From Candidatus Saccharimonadota bacterium (GTDB lineage Bacteria > Patescibacteriota > Saccharimonadia > Saccharimonadales > Saccharimonadaceae), in assembly GCA_003545655.1 (NCBI GenBank), contig DODJ01000026.1:1-13958 (forward strand): a stretch of DNA of 13,958 bases. Reading direction: 5' to 3'. Shown here piece by piece: positions 6,259 through 12,970 of the stretch. The notes beneath the pieces were generated by a model. That model saw only the letters and a list, made by a program, of their open reading frames with translations, made no database searches and was not told the origin of the DNA. Positions within the stretch are counted from its first letter, which is position 1. Each line of letters opens with the position of its first letter. The position numbers were made by a program, and so were the translations under genes.

Positions 6259-6699
6259 CTACTTTACCTCAACTTTCTTTGGTGTTTGTGCGCTGTGCGC
6301 ATGCTCAGCCCCGGCGAATACCTTCAAACGAGCCATACGGCTAGCAGAAAGTTTGTTCTTGGGAAGCATACCTTGCACAGCGGCTTCAATGATGCGCTCT
6401 GGGAATTTCTCGCGCACTTCCGCAAGGGTTGCATCTTTAATGCCACCAGGGAATCCACTGTGGCGGTAATATACCTTACCGGTTTCCTTGTTACCTGTAA
6501 CTACTGTTTTTTCAGCATTAATAACTACTACGTAGTCACCAGCGTCAATGTGTGGAGTATAGGTAGGCTTGCTTTTACCAATAAGCTTGTCGGCAATAAT
6601 CGTTGCCACGCGACCTAAAGGTGCTTCAGCGGCATCAATAAGAAACCATTCGCGGGTTACTTCTGAGGGCTTTTGGGTATAGGTTTTCGCGTTTACCAT
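6259..6699 (-). CDS. rplM: 50S ribosomal protein L13
   Basis: L13 is an early-assembling large-subunit protein. The 146 residues start MVNAKTYTQKPSEVTREWFL and contain IDAAEAPLGRVATIIADKL, HIDAGDYVVVINAEK and KVYYRHSGFPGG, all typical, with MLPKNKLSASRMARLKVF near the end. The frame is open to 6792, but that longer start lies inside rplQ. The ATG at 6699 is preferred because GAGGAG at the very end of rplQ serves as ribosome binding site and the rplQ stop is one base away. L13 and S9 usually form their own operon; here they are attached to the alpha operon. Confidence 0.96.
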   Translation of the reverse strand: MVNAKTYTQKPSEVTREWFLIDAAEAPLGRVATIIADKLIGKSKPTYTPHIDAGDYVVVINAEKTVVTGNKETGKVYYRHSGFPGGIKDATLAEVREKFPERIIEAAVQGMLPKNKLSASRMARLKVFAGAEHAHSAQTPKKVEVK

Positions 6700-6700
6700 A

Positions 6701-7108
6701 TTACTTCTCCTCCTTTGCAGCTGTCGCAGCAGGCTTAGGGGTATCGCTAATATCATCCACAAAGGCAATGGTTGCCATTTGCGCGCCATCACCTACCCGT
6801 AGACGAGTACGCTCAACACGTACATGCCCACTAGTACGGCCAGAAAGCTGTGGAGCAATAACGTCAACAAGACGGAATGCTGCAGCTTGCGTAGAAAGAC
6901 CAGCAATAACCATACGACGGTTTGCAAGGTCACCCTTCTTGGCCTTAGTGATGAGTTTTTCTATGTAACGGACGAGTTCTTTGGCTTTCGGAAGCGTTGT
7001 TTCGATCTTACCGTGCTCTACCAGGCTTGTTGCCAAGCCTTTCATAAGTGCACGACGTTGATCGCGTTCGCGGCCAAACTTACGTCCTTGATATCCGTGT
7101 CGGTGCAT
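6701..7108 (-). CDS. rplQ: 50S ribosomal protein L17
   Basis: L17 sits near the exit of the peptide tunnel. The 135-residue protein has the diagnostic start MHRHGYQGRKFGRERDQRRA, the LATSLVEHGKIETTLPKAKE segment, and RVGDGAQMATIAFVD. The C-terminus is extended by an Ala/Pro/Lys tail ending KEEK, whose codons also provide the rplM ribosome binding site. The ATG lies three bases after the rpoA stop, the classical rpoA-rplQ arrangement. Confidence 0.97.
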   Translation of the reverse strand: MHRHGYQGRKFGRERDQRRALMKGLATSLVEHGKIETTLPKAKELVRYIEKLITKAKKGDLANRRMVIAGLSTQAAAFRLVDVIAPQLSGRTSGHVRVERTRLRVGDGAQMATIAFVDDISDTPKPAATAAKEEK

Positions 7109-7111
7109 GTT

Positions 7112-8035
7112 CTAGACGTCCAATTCTGCCATTTTATCTTTGACTTCATCAAGCGCCTTGCTACCGAAGCCCTTGAGTTCACGAAGATCCTGCTCGCTGA
7201 GCGTCACAAGGTCACGTACGGTGCGGATTTCGTTGTTAATAAGGGCGTTCGCGGTACGAGCGCTAAGGTTTAATTCTTCAATTGGGGTGTTCAGCTCGTT
7301 TGCATCATCAGCAAGCTCTTGGCCAAGTGCAGGTGCGGCCTCAACAGTAGTGCTACCGGCAAGTGCGGTGTATTGGTTTACCAAAATTGCTGCCGCTTCT
7401 TCAAAGGCTTCACGAGGGCTAACTGAACCATCGGTTTCAACGTTTACTTGAAGCTTATCAAGGTTGGTTTCTTGACCAACACGCGTGCTATCTACCTTGT
7501 AGCGCACACGAAGTACTGGACTGAACATTGCATCGAGAGCAATCATGTCGCCATGAAGACGGTTTGCGCTTGAATCTTCGATGGTTTGGTAGCCACGACC
7601 AGATTCAACCACAAGGTCGATAACTACTGACTTTTTAGGGTCATCGACGGTTGCAATGATTTGATCAGGGTTAATTACGTCTACATCTGCAGTGGTTTTA
7701 ATATCTGCAGCAGTAATTGGGCCAGCACCCTTCTTTTCAATACGAAGCTCTACGGTTTCATCGGTTGAAACCTTAACACGTACATTTTTGAGGTTAAGCA
7801 TGATGTCAACAACATCTTCTTTAATGCCTGGAACAGTAGTAAATTCGTGGCTTGCACCTTCAATACGGAAGGCAACGATAGCGCCACCCTCTACACTTGA
7901 AAGAAGTACGCGGCGAAGACTATTACCGAGCGTGTTTCCGTATCCAGCCTGTAGTGGTTCAATAACGAACGATGCACTCGTATTACTTGTTTCTTCAACT
8001 GCTGCAAGTGCGGGGTTGTGAATAACTTTTGCCAT
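7112..8035 (-). CDS. rpoA: RNA polymerase alpha subunit
   Basis: Alpha dimerises to start RNA polymerase assembly and contacts promoter DNA and activators. The N-terminal domain includes the conserved LGNSLRRVLLSSVEG (36-50) and VVESGRGY (142-149). An Ala-rich linker about 225-250 leads to the C-terminal domain with PIEELNLSARTANAL (251-265) and LKGFGSKALDEVKDKM (287-302), the helix-hairpin-helix region that binds UP elements. At 307 residues it is slightly shorter than E. coli alpha (329). A GGAGAGATAAG site precedes the ATG. It is 18 bp after rpsD. Confidence 0.97.
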   Translation of the reverse strand: MAKVIHNPALAAVEETSNTSASFVIEPLQAGYGNTLGNSLRRVLLSSVEGGAIVAFRIEGASHEFTTVPGIKEDVVDIMLNLKNVRVKVSTDETVELRIEKKGAGPITAADIKTTADVDVINPDQIIATVDDPKKSVVIDLVVESGRGYQTIEDSSANRLHGDMIALDAMFSPVLRVRYKVDSTRVGQETNLDKLQVNVETDGSVSPREAFEEAAAILVNQYTALAGSTTVEAAPALGQELADDANELNTPIEELNLSARTANALINNEIRTVRDLVTLSEQDLRELKGFGSKALDEVKDKMAELDV

Positions 8036-8053
8036 ATCTTATCTCTCCTTACC

Positions 8054-8671
8054 CTAACGTGAGTAATACTCAACAATTAATTGTTCGTTAATTTCTGGTT
8101 CCGCTTCCTGACGAGTTGGTGCGCCAGTGATCGAAATAGTCATCTTCTTTGCGTCGCTCTTAAGCCAGCTTAGTGCGCCCTGGGTGCTATTTTTCACCAC
8201 TTCGTCGAGTTCACTAAAGTAGCCTGACTTCGCGCTTTTTGGACGAACAACAATCTCGTCACCAGCCTTCAAACGAATTGACGGAATGTCAACACGACGG
8301 CCGTTGAGCATAAAGTGTCCGTGACCAACAAGTTGACGAGCTGCACGACGGCTTGGGGCGAACCCAGCGCGGTATACGGCATTGTCAAGGCGCTGCTCTA
8401 ACATACGAAGAAGGTTTTCACCCGTTAGGCCAGGCTGACGAGTTGCTTCATTCATAAGCTTTGCAAATTGTTTCTCAAGAAGACCATACAAACGACGAAC
8501 CTTCTGTTTTTCACGAAGTTGTGTAAGGTAAAGGCTTGGCTTACCCTGGCGACCATGGGCGTGAACGCCTGGAATACCACTTTTACGAGCCATGATCTTG
8601 TGAGCCTTAGGGTGAAGTGCGTAGCCTTCACGTCGGCTCTGTTTAACGATAGGTGAGTTATCTCGTGCCAT
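8054..8671 (-). CDS. rpsD: 30S ribosomal protein S4 (zinc-free form)
   Basis: S4 binds the 5' domain of 16S rRNA and starts small-subunit assembly. The 205 residues contain KQKVRRLYGLLEKQF in the N-terminal domain and an S4 RNA-binding domain about residues 93-155 (RLDNAVYRAGFAPSRRAARQ, HFMLNGRRVDIPS). The N-terminal region lacks the cysteine cluster that binds zinc in C+ forms. The C-terminus INEQLIVEYYSR is typical. The ATG lies three bases after the rpsK stop, with AAGGGGAT at the end of rpsK as ribosome binding site. Confidence 0.97.
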   Translation of the reverse strand: MARDNSPIVKQSRREGYALHPKAHKIMARKSGIPGVHAHGRQGKPSLYLTQLREKQKVRRLYGLLEKQFAKLMNEATRQPGLTGENLLRMLEQRLDNAVYRAGFAPSRRAARQLVGHGHFMLNGRRVDIPSIRLKAGDEIVVRPKSAKSGYFSELDEVVKNSTQGALSWLKSDAKKMTISITGAPTRQEAEPEINEQLIVEYYSR

Positions 8672-8674
8672 AGA

Positions 8675-9070
8675 TTATCCCCTTCGCACCTTTCGTGGAC
8701 GAACGCCACCATGAGGCACGCCAGTCACTTCTTTAATACTGTCGATGCTAATATCGTGAGTGCTTAGCGCACGAATCGCAGAATCGCGACCCTGTCCAAC
8801 ACCTTTCACAAATACATCTACCGACTTTAGGCCAAAGCCCTTAGCGGTTTCTGCTGCTTTTTCAGCGGCAACTTGTGCTGCGTACGCAGTACCCTTTTTA
8901 CTTCCACGGAAACCAGCTGCACCAGCACTTGCTTGAGCAATAACATTGCCCTTCTTGTCTGAGAAACTGATAATCGTGTTATTAAAGGTTGCCTGAATGT
9001 GCAACTGACCAGTAGGAACTGATCGCTTTTGCTTCTTCTTAGAAGCACGTGATGTGGTAGTATCTGCCAT
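8675..9070 (-). CDS. rpsK: 30S ribosomal protein S11
   Basis: S11 lies in the platform of the small subunit near the E site. Conserved stretches are HIQATFNNTIISFSDKKGNV, SAGAAGFRGSKKGTAYAAQ, VFVKGVGQGRDSAIRAL and the basic end TGVPHGGVRPRKVRRG. The 131 residues match the usual length (about 129). The N-terminal KKKQKR segment is a normal basic extension. AAAGGAA precedes the ATG. The gene follows rpsM after 15 bp. Confidence 0.97.
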   Translation of the reverse strand: MADTTTSRASKKKQKRSVPTGQLHIQATFNNTIISFSDKKGNVIAQASAGAAGFRGSKKGTAYAAQVAAEKAAETAKGFGLKSVDVFVKGVGQGRDSAIRALSTHDISIDSIKEVTGVPHGGVRPRKVRRG

Positions 9071-9085
9071 CTAATCGGTTCCTTT

Positions 9086-9472
9086 CTAGGTCTTACTTGC
9101 TGCTTTAGGTTGCGCGCCACCAACAGCGATCGCGCGGCCCTTACGAGTTCGTGCATTCGTACGGGTACGTTGACCGTTTACCGGAAGACCCGACTTGTGT
9201 CGAAGCCCACGGTAAGCGTTGATGTCTTTGAGACGCTTGATATTGTTTGTTACGAGACGCTGGAGGTCGCCCTCTACGGTGTAATTGGCGTCAATTACTT
9301 CACGTAGACGTTGTTCTTCAGCCTCGGTGAGATCTTTCACCCGAGTGGTCGGCTCAACATTAGCCGCCGCAAGGATGTCTCGAGCAAATGTAGACCCAAT
9401 GCCGTAAATGTACGTCAATGCAATCTGCACTTGCTTTTCTGCGGGAATGGTTCCCCCAGCAATTCGAGCCAT
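9086..9472 (-). CDS. rpsM: 30S ribosomal protein S13
   Basis: S13 in the small-subunit head contacts the P-site tRNA and forms a bridge with L5. The 128 residues show [33 protein letters not shown], then [25 protein letters not shown] in two overlapping conserved pieces near residues 95-115. The tail after this is Ala/Lys-rich, as usual for the family. The ATG is two bases after the rpmJ stop. Confidence 0.97.
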   Translation of the reverse strand: MARIAGGTIPAEKQVQIALTYIYGIGSTFARDILAAANVEPTTRVKDLTEAEEQRLREVIDANYTVEGDLQRLVTNNIKRLKDINAYRGLRHKSGLPVNGQRTRTNARTRKGRAIAVGGAQPKAASKT

Positions 9473-9474
9473 GC

Positions 9475-9591
9475 TTAACCCTGCCTTTGCTTGTTCTTAG
9501 GTTTCTTCTTGTTGATTACCCGAAGGCGACCTTTACGGCGCACCAGCTGGTCATCTGGACTAATTTTCTTTACACTCGCACGAACTTTCAT
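9475..9591 (-). CDS. rpmJ: 50S ribosomal protein L36 (cysteine-free form)
   Basis: A 38-residue protein that begins [19 protein letters not shown] and ends NKQRQG. L36 normally has a CxxC...C...H zinc ribbon; here no cysteine remains: ISPDDQ stands where ICEKCK is usual, and [10 protein letters not shown] replaces the second ligand pair, so this is a C- form. Its place between infA and rpsM is the standard one. The ribosome binding site GGAGG lies 12 bases before the ATG, somewhat far. Confidence 0.95.
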   Translation of the reverse strand: MKVRASVKKISPDDQLVRRKGRLRVINKKKPKNKQRQG

Positions 9592-9629
9592 GAGCTCAAG
9601 AATCCTCCAGTTAAATTTTATCTGCAGAC

Positions 9630-9860
9630 CTAAATGTGGTCTTTATGGCGATACGTGATTCTTCCCTTCGTAAGGTCGTAAGGGGTCATCTCAACGTCTA
9701 CCATATCACCGGGTACAAGGCGGATATAGTTTTTACGCATTTTTCCGCTTATGTGCCCGATAATCCCTAGGCCGTTCTCGAGTTCAATCTTAAATTGAGT
9801 ATTAGGCAGTGCTTCCACTACCTTTCCTCGCATTTTAATTACCTCTTTAGTATCGGCCAT
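9630..9860 (-). CDS. infA: Translation initiation factor IF-1
   Basis: IF-1 blocks the A site of the small subunit during initiation. The 76 residues form one OB fold with the family strings [36 protein letters not shown] and ITYRHK. At 76 residues it is only slightly longer than E. coli IF-1 (72). A promoter with perfect TATAAT ends 15 bp before the ATG, so the leader would be only about 9 nt with no Shine-Dalgarno sequence. In most bacteria adk and map precede infA; here a prepilin gene does. Confidence 0.97.
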   Translation of the reverse strand: MADTKEVIKMRGKVVEALPNTQFKIELENGLGIIGHISGKMRKNYIRLVPGDMVDVEMTPYDLTKGRITYRHKDHI

Positions 9861-9875
9861 AAGTTACAGTTGTAC

Positions 9876-9904
9876 ATTATACAGGAAATATACCCGTAAG
9901 TAAA
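9876..9904 (-). promoter_or_regulatory. Promoter of the infA-rpmJ-rpsM-rpsK-rpsD-rpoA-rplQ-rplM-rpsI operon
   Basis: On the minus strand TTTACT (9904-9899), a 17-base spacer, then TATAAT (9881-9876). The expected start near 9869 gives an infA leader of about 9 nt without a ribosome binding site. Confidence 0.65.
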
Positions 9905-9919
9905 GCGCTTTCAAGATGA

Positions 9920-9942
9920 GAATACCGAGTTACTCGGCCTTC
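9920..9942. terminator. Hairpin after the prepilin gene, possible weak terminator
   Basis: CCGAG-TTA-CTCGG (9925-9937) can be extended by GAA/TTC across a small internal loop. On the minus strand it is followed by a T-rich but interrupted sequence rather than a U run. It lies between the prepilin stop and the infA promoter, about where a terminator would be expected. Confidence 0.4.
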
Positions 9943-9998
9943 TTACGTTAGTGAATAGTTTTATTGTAGCAAACCAGTATTTAGCGTCAATAGTATGG

Positions 9999-10955
9999 CT
10001 AGCTACTGTATAGTTTTGCGGGGCCGAATGAGGTAGAAGCATTTGGTTGGCCATCCCAAGCCCACCCCGGGGAGGAGCCGTCAGCAAATTCATATTCATC
10101 CTCGGTGATTGTAACCATAAACGAGTCCATCCACACCGTATCGCCAGGTTCTACCGGTAAGTTATACCCGCCATATCTATCCATGGTAATTTCCTCTGAC
10201 GGACTCATTGAACTTGCCATGTGTTTCCACTCATTTGCCGGCACTAATTGGTTACCTGTTGATCCTCCAGTCCCCAAATTGTTTCCGTTCGACGCTCTTT
10301 GTCCAACACTCCAGTTATTCATAGTGCCCGCTCGTGTCGAATACACTTCGTACGACCAATGGATCCTATCGCTTGTTAACACACTGCCTTCCGCAGTCAT
10401 ACCCCCGAATGCTTGTCCAGAGCCAGTAATCTCTCTTTTAAACGAGGTCGTACCGGTAAACGGCCGATCGCTCGTGGCAATAAGTGTAGATGAGGCCTGA
10501 TTACTACCAATTCCCTTCAAGTAGGTAGTACCGGGCGCCGCATTAGGGTTTAACGCGTAGTTCCTTACGCACGTGCCCTCAACTATACCACTTGAAGTCG
10601 AGGAGAACGCATATGATACACCGCTGGATTGGACACTTTCTACCGACACACAGTAACGCGCTGGCGAGATAGAATTATTTACAATATAGGTGTATTCTTC
10701 ATTGCCCGTATCCTGTAGACCAATTTCAGAAAGTGTGTCCGGATAGATATCTGCATTAGTTGCGCCAAAAGCAGCAATCTGTTTGCCGGCTTGCAATGCG
10801 CTACTTTGAATAGAAGAGCTAATTGCCCGCTCTCGAATACCTGTGTACGCGACTATCGTAATCGCCGCAAGAATTGCAATGACGACGATAACAATAAGCA
10901 GCTCAACAATAGTAAATCCCAAAGTATATTTATTTTCGTTGCCCACGCGAATCAT
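9999..10955 (-). CDS. Type IV prepilin-like protein with C-terminal carbohydrate-binding-like domain
   Basis: The N-terminus is a class III (type IV pilin) signal: a short basic leader MIRVGNENKYTLG, then mature FTIVELLIVIVVIAILAAIT, with cleavage expected after G13 by prepilin peptidase and the conserved Glu at mature position 5 (E18). This helix anchors the subunit and packs in the pilus. Residues about 40-130 form a pilin-like head with C102 and C129, a possible disulfide. From about 132 on, a beta-rich region (NYALNPNAAPGTTYLKG ... SSPGWAWDGQPNASTSFGPA) resembles the carbohydrate-binding-type sandwich found in tail and surface proteins. With 318 residues it is twice a normal major pilin, so it is probably a minor or adhesive pilin. 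It has its own promoter. Confidence 0.88.
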   Translation of the reverse strand: MIRVGNENKYTLGFTIVELLIVIVVIAILAAITIVAYTGIRERAISSSIQSSALQAGKQIAAFGATNADIYPDTLSEIGLQDTGNEEYTYIVNNSISPARYCVSVESVQSSGVSYAFSSTSSGIVEGTCVRNYALNPNAAPGTTYLKGIGSNQASSTLIATSDRPFTGTTSFKREITGSGQAFGGMTAEGSVLTSDRIHWSYEVYSTRAGTMNNWSVGQRASNGNNLGTGGSTGNQLVPANEWKHMASSMSPSEEITMDRYGGYNLPVEPGDTVWMDSFMVTITEDEYEFADGSSPGWAWDGQPNASTSFGPAKLYSS

Positions 10956-10964
10956 ATACCACTA

Positions 10965-10993
10965 AGTGTAGCAAAGGCCACACTCTATTACAA
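10965..10993 (-). promoter_or_regulatory. Promoter of the prepilin gene, probably leaderless
   Basis: On the minus strand TTGTAA (10993-10988), a 17-base spacer, then TACACT (10970-10965), with TGC before it as an extended -10. The box ends 9 bases before the ATG at 10955, and no ribosome binding site is present, so transcription should start at or within a few bases of the start codon. Confidence 0.6.
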
Positions 10994-10997
10994 AAAA

Positions 10998-12413
10998 CTA
11001 GTTATCGTAGTCGTCGTACGTTACCATCAACGCACGAGAGTTGATTTGGCGAAGTGCCTCAAGCGCAACGGTTACCACAATAAGGAGCCCTGTGCCACCA
11101 ATAGATAAGTTGGTGCCAGTAATACCTGCAAACTGGTACAGCATATATTCTGCAACAAATGGCGATACAGCTATAAGCCCCAGCACTACTGAACCGAACA
11201 AGATAAGACGATTTACCGTTGTAGAGAGATATTTCTCGGTTGTCTTGCCGGGGCGTACCCCTTCAATAAATCCACCTTGTTTTTGCAAGTTCTCGGCGAT
11301 TTCGTTGGCATTGAATACAATCCCCGTATAGAAATACGTAAAGAAGATCACGAGGATGAAGTAAATACCTGGGTAGATAAAGGCCTGCCATTCAGTACCG
11401 GTAAACGCACCTGGATTCGGTGCTTGGAACCATAGAATAAGATTATCCGCAAGCGCAGCATACGCAGGATTACCAGTAGCTTTAAGAATTTGCCCAATGA
11501 ATGCCGGAAGTGAAAGGAAGGCTACCGCGAAAATCACCGGGATTACCCCAGCGGCAATAAGCTTAATAGGCAGGATGCTCTTCACGCCGCCATAACTACT
11601 ATTACCTTGTACGCGCTTTGCATAGTTAATAGTAATAACCCGCTGCGCCTCGTTAATTTTCACCAAGAAGTACAGCATTGCAAGCGAGACGATAACAATT
11701 GCCAGTGTTACCCAGAAAACGAGTGGATTGACTGGAATAGTAAACCAGTTGAATACCTCGAGCCCGCCGGCTTCAGTATTAAAGAGCGAGCTCGTAATGG
11801 TAGAGAGAATAGTTGGAAGCTGGCTAATAATACCCGCGAAGATAAGAAGGCTAATACCATTCCCGATACCCTGCTCGGTAATAAGCTCACCAAGCCACAT
11901 AAGGAGCACCGCACCAGCTGTCATAGCAGTAACCGAGACAATCCACTCAATAGCGGTTGGATCGGCGAGCACCGTGGTGTTCCCTGCAAGCACCGTTTGA
12001 CGAAGGATGAAAATAAAGGCAATAGATTGGACAATTGCCAAAGGCACTGTCAGCATACGCGTCCACTGGTTAATTTTACGCCTCCCCGACTCGCCGTCTT
12101 TATGGAGCTCTTCAAGGCGAGGAATAGCCTTTGTAAGAAGTTGCGTAATTACCGAAGCGGTAATAAACGGCGTTAGCCCCACTAGCACAATAGAGAAGCT
12201 TGCTAACGCGCCGCCCGAAAGCAGGTTTAAGAAACCACCAAAGTCGGTACCCCCAACTACACTGTTAATTACTTCGCGAAGCTGCGTAGGTTCGGCCAAC
12301 GGAACGGGCACATGAGCCAGCAAACGATATACGGCAATAATACCCAGTACAACAAGCAACCGTTTTTGCATGTCACGGTTTTTTAGCGATTTAAATATTA
12401 CTTTCCAATTCAT
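10998..12413 (-). CDS. secY: Preprotein translocase subunit SecY
   Basis: SecY is the channel of the general protein export machinery in the cytoplasmic membrane. The 471 residues contain about ten hydrophobic helices. Signatures include RLLAHVPVP in the first helix and plug region, GLTPFITASVITQLLT, ITEQGIGNGISLLIFAGI (the QGIGNGIS motif), the cytoplasmic loop AQRVITINYAKRVQGN, and NANEIAENLQKQGGFIEGVRPGK near the end. It is slightly longer than E. coli SecY (443), mainly in loops. No clear ribosome binding site lies directly before the ATG at 12413; a GGGA occurs about 18 bases upstream. It is separated from rplO by a 600-bp gap, unlike the tight rplO-secY junction in most bacteria. Confidence 0.96.
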   Translation of the reverse strand: MNWKVIFKSLKNRDMQKRLLVVLGIIAVYRLLAHVPVPLAEPTQLREVINSVVGGTDFGGFLNLLSGGALASFSIVLVGLTPFITASVITQLLTKAIPRLEELHKDGESGRRKINQWTRMLTVPLAIVQSIAFIFILRQTVLAGNTTVLADPTAIEWIVSVTAMTAGAVLLMWLGELITEQGIGNGISLLIFAGIISQLPTILSTITSSLFNTEAGGLEVFNWFTIPVNPLVFWVTLAIVIVSLAMLYFLVKINEAQRVITINYAKRVQGNSSYGGVKSILPIKLIAAGVIPVIFAVAFLSLPAFIGQILKATGNPAYAALADNLILWFQAPNPGAFTGTEWQAFIYPGIYFILVIFFTYFYTGIVFNANEIAENLQKQGGFIEGVRPGKTTEKYLSTTVNRLILFGSVVLGLIAVSPFVAEYMLYQFAGITGTNLSIGGTGLLIVVTVALEALRQINSRALMVTYDDYDN

Positions 12414-12468
12414 GTCGGTATTAATAATTCCCTTTTTCAGTCTACCCCGAATTTATACACTGCGTCTG

Positions 12469-12497
12469 ATTATACTATAGATTCGCACCTCATCAAA
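12469..12497 (-). promoter_or_regulatory. Promoter of secY
   Basis: On the minus strand TTTGAT (12497-12492) with a 17-base spacer, or TTGATG (12496-12491) with 16, precedes TATAAT (12474-12469). Predicted start near 12462 gives a leader of about 50 nt. It lies just beyond the terminator-like end of the candidate ncRNA, so secY can be transcribed separately from rplO. Confidence 0.6.
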
Positions 12498-12535
12498 TAG
12501 GCTCTACTGTTTCAATAAAATGAAATGGGGCGAAG

Positions 12536-12581
12536 AAAAAAGCGCTTGGCCGGCTAGGCCAGTTGGTCGGCACCAACGCTT
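12536..12581 (-). terminator. Candidate terminator of the ncRNA, branched hairpin with U6
   Basis: On the minus strand AAGCG (12581-12577) pairs with CGCTT (12544-12540). The arms enclose two small hairpins, TTGGT-GCCG-ACCAA and CTGGCC-TAGCC-GGCCAA. Six T bases (12541-12536) follow the stem. The same arms lie inside a longer 10-bp perfect helix, 12527-12536 with 12585-12594, so the element can also fold as one long hairpin. Confidence 0.5.
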
Positions 12582-12585
12582 CTCT

Positions 12586-12947
12586 CTTCGCCCCAGCTGG
12601 GGGTTCACTTCCAGCTATAATGAACGATCGGACTAACGCTGCAGACGTTAGTAAGGTTGCGAACCTACTCTCACTCTCTAGTGGTAATTAACGCACCACC
12701 ATGGTACGCTCTCGAATCATAGGGTGCTACCCATACTATCGAGACAACTTTCTGTACAGAACTCAGGCACCCTCGACACCCCGTACATATATGTACGTAA
12801 TGCTCCGAGACCCGGTGGGCATGGCCATGCCGTCCTCCATTTCGACGCGCTACAGAAAGTTCCTATTCTACCCTACGCCACTACTCTGCGGGCTCGCCTC
12901 GCAGGCGATCTTCCTTCCTTATGCATACCGATACACAAGGCGCGAAG
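12586..12947 (-). ncRNA. Candidate structured non-coding RNA, family not recognised
   Basis: This part of the 600-bp gap between rplO and secY has no credible protein gene but dense base-pairing potential. Read on the minus strand it starts just after a TATACT box (12957-12952). The first bases CUUCGCGCC (12947-12939) can pair with GGGGCGAAG (12594-12586) at the other end, with one mismatch, closing the molecule. Inside are: hairpin TCGCCT-GCG-AGGCGA (12908-12894); an 11-bp perfect helix 12861-12851 with 12756-12746; two palindromic hairpins (12831-12818, 12797-12782); 6-bp helix 12744-12739 with 12715-12710; 7-bp hairpin ACTAACG/CGTTAGT (12652-12632); and an H-type pseudoknot (12625-12595). 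A U-tract element follows. Expected motifs of RNase P RNA, tmRNA, SRP RNA and 6S RNA were not found. The strand and exact ends are inferred. Confidence 0.5.
12746..12861. repeat. 11-bp perfect inverted repeat with two internal palindromes
   Basis: AACTTTCTGTA (12746-12756) is the exact reverse complement of TACAGAAAGTT (12851-12861), 94 bases apart. Between them lie the perfect palindromes CGTACATATATGTACG (12782-12797) and GGCATGGCCATGCC (12818-12831). TTCTGTACAGAA (12750-12761) overlaps the left arm and is also palindromic. Confidence 0.85.
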
Positions 12948-12951
12948 TATT

Positions 12952-12957
12952 AGTATA
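12952..12957 (-). promoter_or_regulatory. Possible -10 box of the candidate ncRNA
   Basis: TATACT on the minus strand lies directly after the rplO terminator. The predicted start (12944-12948) coincides with the 5' strand of the proposed closing helix. The -35 region at 17 bases is only a T-rich TTATTT, so the promoter is weak by consensus. Confidence 0.4.
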
Positions 12958-12970
12958 ATACCATATTTCA

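Noticed and set aside
6700..6792. Longer N-terminus for L13
   Set aside because: The extra residues overlap rplQ and do not look like L13. The ATG at 6699 has a ribosome binding site and matches the family length.
11607..12176. 189-codon frame antisense to secY
   Set aside because: It is a shadow of the secY coding frame; SecY matches its family over its full length on the other strand.
12586..12947. RNase P RNA, tmRNA, SRP RNA or 6S RNA
   Set aside because: No GAAAGUCC-like CR-I with a matching CR-V was found for RNase P. There is no CCA-ended tRNA-like end or tag frame ending in ALAA for tmRNA, no SRP symmetrical-loop pair, and no long bubble-containing rod as in 6S. Visual search only, so a diverged member is not excluded.
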